Made by a program: the position numbers and the translations under genes. A stretch of DNA of 64,000 bases, taken from NCBI RefSeq assembly GCF_002865645.1, contig NW_020194519.1:989542-1053541 (forward strand), given 5' to 3'. Below the pieces are notes generated by a model that worked only from the letters and a program-made list of their open reading frames with translations, was not told the origin of the DNA and ran no database searches. Shown piece by piece: positions 57,935 through 64,000 of the stretch. Numbering within the stretch: the first letter of the stretch is position 1; each line of letters opens with the position of its first letter. The stretch comes from Hyaloscypha bicolor E (Eukaryota > Ascomycota > Leotiomycetes > Helotiales > Hyaloscyphaceae).

Positions 57935-59034
57935 TGAACACCCACAATTCCTTAAGAAATCACCAATGAGTAACCATTCGCAATGTAACTGCTTATTGCG
58001 TGGGGTGGTACTGGTGAGGTGGGTATCTGGTCATGGCTGGTCAATGGGTGGTGATGTTCCCCTACATCACGTGAGATCGGAGGGAATAACATGCATTACG
58101 CCGACCAGATGCACCAAAAGTAATCTTCAGCGCTGCACGGGTCATTGCAAAGAAGGCCGCACCCACGACTGGAACGTGAAGCCGTGAAATGTTAGATTTG
58201 CGGATCAGGATCGGGAATCTCGGCTGGATATCTACTCTGACTCCCCGAGTCACGTGAAGCTCTCCCGGCGATAATTTGGGGTAGGGATTCCCATTTTTAA
58301 TTATATAATTATATAATAACGTAGTCAGCTTATAACGTATAATATCGCAGTCCCGCGATATACGTTATACATAAAGATGAGGATAATTCAAGTATAAAGT
58401 AAGTACAAACTTAGCTTCAAGTACTACCTTCTCAACGGACCCCTGGCCCCCGGAAATTGGGGACATTTGGTTAGGTCCACTGTTTAGTAAGAAATGTATT
58501 GTGTATAATTTCGTAGTCTATGTTATTACAAGTGTTGTAGTTGCGATCTCCCAATCGGGCGTAGCGCGATCGCTTCGTATAGCCGTGCTCTGTGCACATA
58601 TATTCCAGAGCTTCCACACCTCGCTTTGAGTTCTTTTCTAGCTAGCTTTAATCAATTCCTTTAACCTCAGTGCAACTACCTACTCTACTCAATTCACGTG
58701 CATTAACAAGTTATGTAATGTAGTCCCAAATCATATAAATTTGACATCCCTAATTTGGGGCTTCTAATTGGTTCCGTGCAAAGCTTGCCGAGGAAGGCTT
58801 ACTTTAGCCCACAAAGGCCCCTCCCTGGTTCCTCGCTTGCTTTCATAGGGCTGAGGGTGCAGGGGCTACAAAGCAACCTTTCAAGTTCACACACACCATT
58901 CCTCCAACTTCACCAAAGATACATCATATTCTTCAAATCCACTGAGAGCTTCAAACTCTGCTCGTGCGACTCCTGAACTTGACATAACAAGCCTTGGGCA
59001 TCACACCTACACCTCACACCGCTGTCGCCGCAAG
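57935..59034. other. Intergenic region with a strong hairpin
   Basis: TATAACGTATAATATCGC (58331-58348) pairs with GCGATATACGTTATA (58355-58369) with a small internal indel; this may be the centre of a fold-back element. CACGTGA sites lie near 58068 and 58250. The last few hundred bases are the upstream region of the gene starting at 59035. No gene seen. Confidence 0.45.
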
Positions 59035-60538
59035 ATGGCCGAGGTCAAAGGCACAGCGAAACGCAACGATGAGGACATCCCACCTTCGAGAAAATCTCCG
59101 ACTATCGAAGACCGGAACATCAACGAGGCAGCTATCTGTGTGCTTCGACTTGACACAGAAAGGATTTCTACTCAAGGAATCGGAGTCTCAGTCAGGCTGG
59201 GCAATAAGTCAGTCAGTCAGTCAGTCATCAGCTAAAGATATTTCCTAGCTGATTAGCTTAGCTTGAGAGCTGATAAGTTGCTAATCAGCTATACTTTATA
59301 TATAATCTCTTACGTAAAAAAGTTAAGTTATTAAACTATTATAGAACCGGGTTCTAATATAGTTCTATTTACTATTATAGGGCAACTTTTCTCTCCTCTA
59401 GCTATACAAAGGTACTCCTTTATAGTTAAGGCTTATTATTATTTATACCTTGCTATTGTCACGTGAGAGCCCGTGGAGAGGTAGGGAGAGGCAGAATTTA
59501 AGGGGCTTAGGGATGAAAGTCCTTAAAATTCAGCCATTTAGCGCCCGAACCCCTTATATTCTTGCTTACTTATTAATATCTATGAGCTTATCAGCTACTT
59601 ATAAGCTAGGAAATTTCTAGCTGGCTGAGTTATAGGATTCCCAACTGTTAACTGACTGGCTTATTGACCACCCTGGTCTCAGTTATGGTCTGCGCTCACT
59701 CACCCTTCCCGCCACACTGCCACTGCCCAACCCACAGCTCGGTGGAGGTCGCGATCCACCGCTCCTGAATGTGAAGCACCTCCAGGATTACTGCAACAAA
59801 TCTACCGTGATCTACTCCAACGGCCGCTCACACGATATCGAGCCCCTTTACGACTGCATCTTCGAGCGATGGTCACAGGGAGACGTCCACAGACTAGACA
59901 TCGAGTTTGGGCGCTTTTTCGCAAAGCTGGTCCGTTTCGAAGAGGAAACCACTACACAGCAGACTATCGTGATGCACGAGACCTTGATTAATGCCTCCTA
60001 AGCGGCCCATAGCGAAGGTTTCGTCAAGGAGAACAACTGGGACTACTGCCGCGACAACCGCTTTATCGGCGGCCAACAAGCCGAGTTCTTCAAGATCAAG
60101 CCTCTCTTGCGTGCTCTCGTCATCACCATCATTGAAATAGGAATCCCAAGTGAATCTTACAATGTTGAAGAACAAAAGGTTCGCCTGGTAAGAACTGGGG
60201 TCACAACTGGATTAAGCCAGCCTATCACCTTTGACGGTTTAACGCATCTGAGTACGATTAGCGAGAATGAGGTTATCACGACATCGCCGGAAGCTATTCA
60301 ATTTGCCAAGGATTTGGATCGACGAGAGGAGGTTCTAGCTCCAAAAAGACACGTGAGGGTGATAGAATATATGCTGGGTCACCCGAAAGTGCTGTTCGAA
60401 CGTTGGCACATGAGGAAATATTCTGTCTTTGCGAAATGGGCGGGATCAGATGAAGATCTCCCGGTTGGACCCTCGACGGATTGGTGGAAGGACGGTTTAG
60501 TGAGTGAGGGATCGACACCCAAACTGCTACTACCATAA
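59035..60538 (+). pseudogene. Unrecognised gene interrupted by a TA-flanked MITE and one stop
   Basis: ATG at 59035 (MAEVKGTAKRNDEDIPPSRK). The frame enters the MITE at 59207. If the MITE and one TA are removed, RLGN joins IDHPGLSYGLRSLTLPATLP in frame and stays open through YCNKSTVIYSNGRSHDIEPL and YDCIFERWSQGDVHRLDIEF to a single TAA at 59999-60001 (probably CAA before RIP). The same frame then runs on to 60538 (NNWDYCRDNRFIGGQQAEFF, YMLGHPKVLFERWHMRKYSV). About 350 residues in all; no family recognised. An alternative is that the MITE is spliced out as an intron (GTCAGT donor, CTCAG acceptor before TTATGG), which also keeps the frame. Then only the late stop would shorten the protein. Confidence 0.55.
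59207..59661. mobile_element. Tc1/mariner-like MITE inside a coding region
   Basis: 455 bp. The left end AGTCAGTCAGTCAGTCAGTC matches the right end, which in reverse complement begins AGCCAGTCAGTTA. Inner arms share TTTCCTAGCT and AGCTGATAAG. TA dinucleotides flank it (59205-59206 and 59662-59663). Removing it restores the reading frame of the host gene, strong evidence for the boundaries. Contains a CACGTG site; no coding capacity. Confidence 0.75.
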
Positions 60539-61611
60539 CATCACGAGAGTCACCGACCAAGAGGGTCGAAATATTGTGACATTGTCGGCGCAGTGAACAG
60601 CAAGGACAAGACAAGACCCCCAAAGTAAAAGCCCTAGGCAACCAAGAGACGCGGGAGATGGTGGTGCATGATGAGTGGCACGTTGTAAGATAGCTGAAAT
60701 ATGCAATGATTGGGAATGCATTAGCGATATTTTAAGTATGAGAACCGGTATCTTATCGTGATTCACTGATTGCGTGTGGTTTCTCACTTGAACCTTGTAA
60801 TCTGCACGATGAGTATAAAACATCAAGAGCTTTCCCTGTCGAGTGACTCTTTCGTTGCGTTTCTACTCCCTGGATCCTTGTTAGCTACTCGAAACTTACA
60901 CTCGTTATATCTTTGCTGCCGGCTGACACGGATGTATCGTTGTACCCGGCACTAGAAGACATCATGATGAAGGGTCTCTACATTGTGAATTCAAATTCGG
61001 AAGGCTCTTTGGCGCGCCGAGGGGAGATGGATCGCTGGACCTTTTGAGCAGTTGCCTATAGTTATCTACATGAAGTTAGTGAGTAAAAGTTTGAAGACCC
61101 AACACTTTCTCTATTCACGAAGAGAGAACAGCATGCTCCTATCTAACCCAACTTCGCCTCGTACTGACCAAGTACCCGCGGAATGTTTTCTGCAAGGAAA
61201 GAAAGAGAGATCTACCCAGGAAATTGGATAGTGTGGAGCCAACTGTGGATTGATCCGAGGGCATCACGAATAGTTTGATCCTGCTCCGGAAATATGAAGG
61301 GGGTGGAACCGAGTCTCGCTAAAATAGGGGCCGGAAATACGATTTACACCCAATACCCAATTCACTTGAAAAGTTAAGCTCTTCTTCCACAAGCAAATCT
61401 ATAAGTATAAACTCATTTGGGATAACAATACCTAGTATCTAAAGACTGGGCCCGAGCTAAACTTTATTTCTAACCTACTGAAACTGCCCTTGTGCTTCTG
61501 CAACTCCTATTTTACTGTCCGAACTGCCTTGCTTCTATTGTCTTAGCCAATTTTCGGCTTCTCACCACCTTTCATTAAACAATAATCTCGAAATCAACGC
61601 CATCAAATCCC
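60539..61611. other. Intergenic region
   Basis: About 1.1 kb of balanced composition. No supported open frame, repeat or RNA gene seen on either strand. Confidence 0.45.
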
Positions 61612-62434
61612 CAATGATGGGTCTACAAGCATCCCATAACGTACCCCGCGACATACTCACAACCTACACGCCAAGTTTCTCCTCCTCATATTCTCCTAAG
61701 TCCCGACGAAAACCTTTCTCGACCTCGTCCAGACCTGCCGTTCTCTCCGCAACATCATGAAACACGACGCTAGTAGGATATGCAACGGTGCGATATATTC
61801 TTGATTCCCGCTTGAGGCCAGGCTCCTGTAGTCGAAGCTAGAATCAGGCTGGCTTGTTCTCACCCACGCCAGAGTCAAGGCCGAGGAAGAAATATTCAGC
61901 AAACGGTATCTAAAACTTGCTGATCTCGTCGTCGAAAGGGATACCATCAAATGTTTTAGTTTGCTGGGAGAGATAGAGCAAGACTTGACGATTGGAATCA
62001 GGGTGAGCTCTCCTGGTCCACAATATCTTCATTTCCTGGAACAAGGAATGATGTGGTGAACTGTAAGGCTGTTCATGATGGTTACGATTTGTCCTCCGGA
62101 ACTCGGGGACTTGGACTAGACTCGGAACCCGGGTCCAGAGCAGGCGGTTTTAAAGAGGCGGACGGTCTCCATTTGCTTTCGCCATGGTTGTGGACTAGAT
62201 TGGCTTGGTAGAAAACCGTTTTGGACTTTCATGCAGCGTTTTAACAAGAAGATGGTGCGGATCAGGAGAAGACAGGTGCTACCACTGCCGAAGTGGCGGA
62301 AGAGGTTTCCTTGAGAGCTAGTTTGGTTCTACGGAATCGGTAGATTGAGAGTCAAGGAGGAGGTTGTAGATTGAAGGAGCGTTCCATTGCTATCGTCGAT
62401 CGAGGACTTGGAGGATGATGGTTCATGGTGAACC
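61612..62434 (+). pseudogene. F-box-like gene remnant
   Basis: Plus-strand frame from about 61700 reads KTFLDLVQTCRSLRNIMKHD, a typical fungal F-box continuation, then RICNGAIYS. Stops TGA (about 61803) and TAG (about 61833) fit CGA and CAG changed by RIP. LESGWLVLTHARVKAEEEIF and SKRYLKLADLVVERDTIKCF follow. After about 62040 the frame continues with TAG/TGA breaks through CPPELGDLD and FMQRFNKKMVRIRRRQVLPL. The N-terminal part from ATG 61612 (MMGLQASHNVPRD) is in another frame, implying an indel near 61650-61700. No intact product. Confidence 0.5.
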
Positions 62435-63175
62435 AAAGAGCGGCATTGGTTTCAATGTCCCAAGTCAACTCGTGCCGTTCTAGCGACTGCCCTTACTAGT
62501 ATAGTCCGGAATAAGGTCCATTTAGAGCCTACCAGCCTCTGACATCTTGGAGATTCTACAAATTTAATTTACTCAGCATCCATGTCTAGCTAAACATGAA
62601 GCCAAGGTCACGTGAATGTTTGTCATCAAGGATGTACACTACCTTTATTATTGGAAAGTGAGTGAGCGAATAGCCATTGAACCTAGAGTAACTTGAAACG
62701 AAAGTAACACTTGACAAACTCCTGGTGGACAGAAAAAGCAATACTCATTTCCAGTAACCTATATTAAACTTAGACGTTTATTTGGGCTCTTGAGGGGTAG
62801 GAACTGATGTTCTAGAATTTCTGAGAATATCCGAAGTGAGTAGATTTTAAATATACAATATTGATCGCATGTGTATATTTAGAGGGGAAGTAATTGCATT
62901 GTCGAACTTGACTTGGGACATCGAAAACGAGGGCCGCTTTTTCTATCGACTAGGAGGCAGGGTCAACTATTGATGCTTCACACAAAAACACATTACAAGG
63001 TTTAAATGATAAACTAGACGGGGAAAGCATGGGCAAACCGAGGCCAATGGTGCAACGAGATATGTAGATAAAAGTTCAACAAAGGGGAATCTTCTCATTA
63101 TCATATATCATGATCTCATCTCATACTCATCATCTGATCTCCAAATTACCGACTTTAAGTTCCGCAGATGTTCAC
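62435..63175. other. Intergenic region and 3' flank of the ZZ-SH3 gene
   Basis: 740 bp; nothing recognisable on either strand apart from a CACGTG site near 62610. Presumably includes the 3' UTR of the gene ending at 63176. Confidence 0.4.
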
Positions 63176-64000
63176 TCACACATGCCCCTTATCCAATATC
63201 GTCACATAATTCGCAGGGAACAGTCCCCGCTTCCCCATATACGTCCCATGAAACCAATCTCCATTAACATCCTTACACTCCTTCACGATCGCGCCCTTCG
63301 GGAACATCAACTCATCGTCCGCCCCCGGCGCCGGATACCAAGGCCAGGTAACCACACCAGTCATGCCTACACCTCCATCTGGTGGAAACGCCGTATCAGG
63401 AACTAAGCCAGGTGTGTGAGTTGGTGCAGTCTTCATCACGTCTGAGGTAACAAGCTTGACATGTGCATAGTCGCCCCGGCGATGCTTGCCATCGCCCCAG
63501 TACCACTTTATGAGCGAAGTGTCTGTGTGCTCTGTACTCATGTAAGGTTCCTGTATAATCCCTCTCCCGCCAACGAGGTCTTGGACGACAACACGGCGCC
63601 GTCCGCCATGATTGTCTTCGAAACCAACGATGACCATGCGGTGCCCTTGGAGACAGCGACGCCAGCCGTTGAAGCCATTTTCAGCGGAGATGCGGCGTGA
63701 GGCAACGAGTTTCGGGTAGCAGGTTGTGCAAATGTCGTAGTCGCCGGGTAGGGTGTTAGGGACTCTGCTGGTGCAGGAGAAGCAGTGGTAGCGTGTTGAG
63801 GAGGGTTGGATTGGGTGGCGGCAAATGTCGCAGGCTGTGGAGAAGGTGAGTGGTTTGAAGTTGCCGAAATTCATCACTCCCGGTCCGGTCAGTATGGATG
63901 CTGATGGTGGTGTTTGTTGGTCGTGGGTTGGCGAAAGTGGCGGTGCTGCTGATTCTGGTGGCTCGTATTTGAGGGGTAGCAATGGATGCGTGCAAGATTT
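63176..64000 (-). CDS. ZZ-type zinc finger and SH3 domain protein (5' end outside window)
   Basis: Minus-strand frame open from the right edge (64000) to TGA at 63176-63178. The N-terminus is therefore missing; no ATG is needed in the window. A ZZ zinc finger shows CDICRHPI, YHCFSC, GDYDICTTC and a later QGHRM, i.e. paired Cys-x2-Cys sets followed by His, about 45-125 residues into the visible part. The C-terminal ~45 residues are an SH3 fold: FPKGAIVKECKDVNGDWFHG followed by KRGLFPANYV, with the usual acidic stretch, W and ALFP-like G-L-F-P-x-N-Y-V. ZZ and SH3 are protein-binding modules, so the product is probably an adaptor in signalling or cytoskeletal contexts. That role is inferred from domains only. 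No RIP damage is visible. Confidence 0.8.
   Translation of the reverse strand, partial: KSCTHPLLPLKYEPPESAAPPLSPTHDQQTPPSASILTGPGVMNFGNFKPLTFSTACDICRHPIQPSSTRYHCFSCTSRVPNTLPGDYDICTTCYPKLVASRRISAENGFNGWRRCLQGHRMVIVGFEDNHGGRRRVVVQDLVGGRGIIQEPYMSTEHTDTSLIKWYWGDGKHRRGDYAHVKLVTSDVMKTAPTHTPGLVPDTAFPPDGGVGMTGVVTWPWYPAPGADDELMFPKGAIVKECKDVNGDWFHGTYMGKRGLFPANYVTILDKGHV

Noticed and set aside
60539..61611. tRNA or other structured RNA gene
   Set aside because: No cloverleaf with A and B box could be recognised here or elsewhere in the window by eye; absence is not proven.
6343..62616. Many CACGTG sites (for example 6355, 7044, 10374, 46429, 53405, 58070, 59461, 62612) as a regulon
   Set aside because: Several lie inside MITE copies and others in transposon ends or intergenic DNA; no consistent placement before genes.
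63110..63700. Plus-strand frames at the right end
   Set aside because: Antisense shadows of the ZZ-SH3 gene.

Overview
The window looks like a chromosome segment of a filamentous ascomycete (Pezizomycotina, perhaps Leotiomycetes; the class is a guess). Genes have short GT-AG introns with CTAAC-like branch points. There is a heterokaryon-incompatibility (HET) gene, F-box-like pseudogenes, and very heavy repeat-induced point mutation (RIP): TpG and CpA turned into TpA, CAA/CAG/CGA/TGG codons turned into stops, and a block of about 25 kb (roughly 14-42 kb) made almost entirely of A and T.

Layout. 1-6,266: a decayed DDE-transposase-like gene (minus strand) split by a complete Ty1/Copia element (Copia-1a, 1,042-6,168). 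6,267-10,241: the end of a hAT-type MITE, then an unrecognised minus-strand gene fragment split by a 2.7-kb DNA transposon (7,275-9,999). That transposon has long terminal inverted repeats starting TGTGA, a 4-bp target duplication and a Gypsy-like integrase, the profile of the GINGER superfamily. 11,283-12,525: a RIP-damaged, intron-rich coiled-coil gene. 12,574-13,166: a hairpin cluster, then a strict array of 25 x 17 bp. 13,222-42,164: nested retrotransposons. Copia-A (plus) is interrupted by Gypsy-B (minus), which holds a short non-autonomous LTR element (15,328-16,974). These are followed by Gypsy-D (plus), an unclassified stretch, and Copia-C (minus, same family as A). The AT-rich block ends exactly at a hAT-type terminus at 42,164.

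42,165-64,000 is gene-bearing: an intact HET gene (42,465-44,681); a hAT MITE with a nested Tc1/mariner MITE (45,821-46,545); an F-box/LRR-like pseudogene (46,638-53,964) split by Copia-1b (47,222-52,271) and another hAT MITE (53,310-53,784); an intact three-exon coiled-coil gene (54,894-56,894); an unrecognised gene whose reading frame is interrupted by a 455-bp TA-flanked MITE (59,035-60,538); an F-box-like pseudogene (61,612-62,434); and the 3' part of a ZZ zinc finger plus SH3 gene running off the right edge (63,176-64,000).

Only the HET gene, the 631-residue coiled-coil gene and the ZZ-SH3 gene look functional. The rest records transposon insertions whose empty sites can be rebuilt from target duplications and restored reading frames, followed by RIP. 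The most unusual signals are the invariant 17-bp array, the GINGER-like transposon, the switch of subterminal repeat motif between hAT MITE copies, and a recurrent 37-bp palindrome inside three different retroelements.
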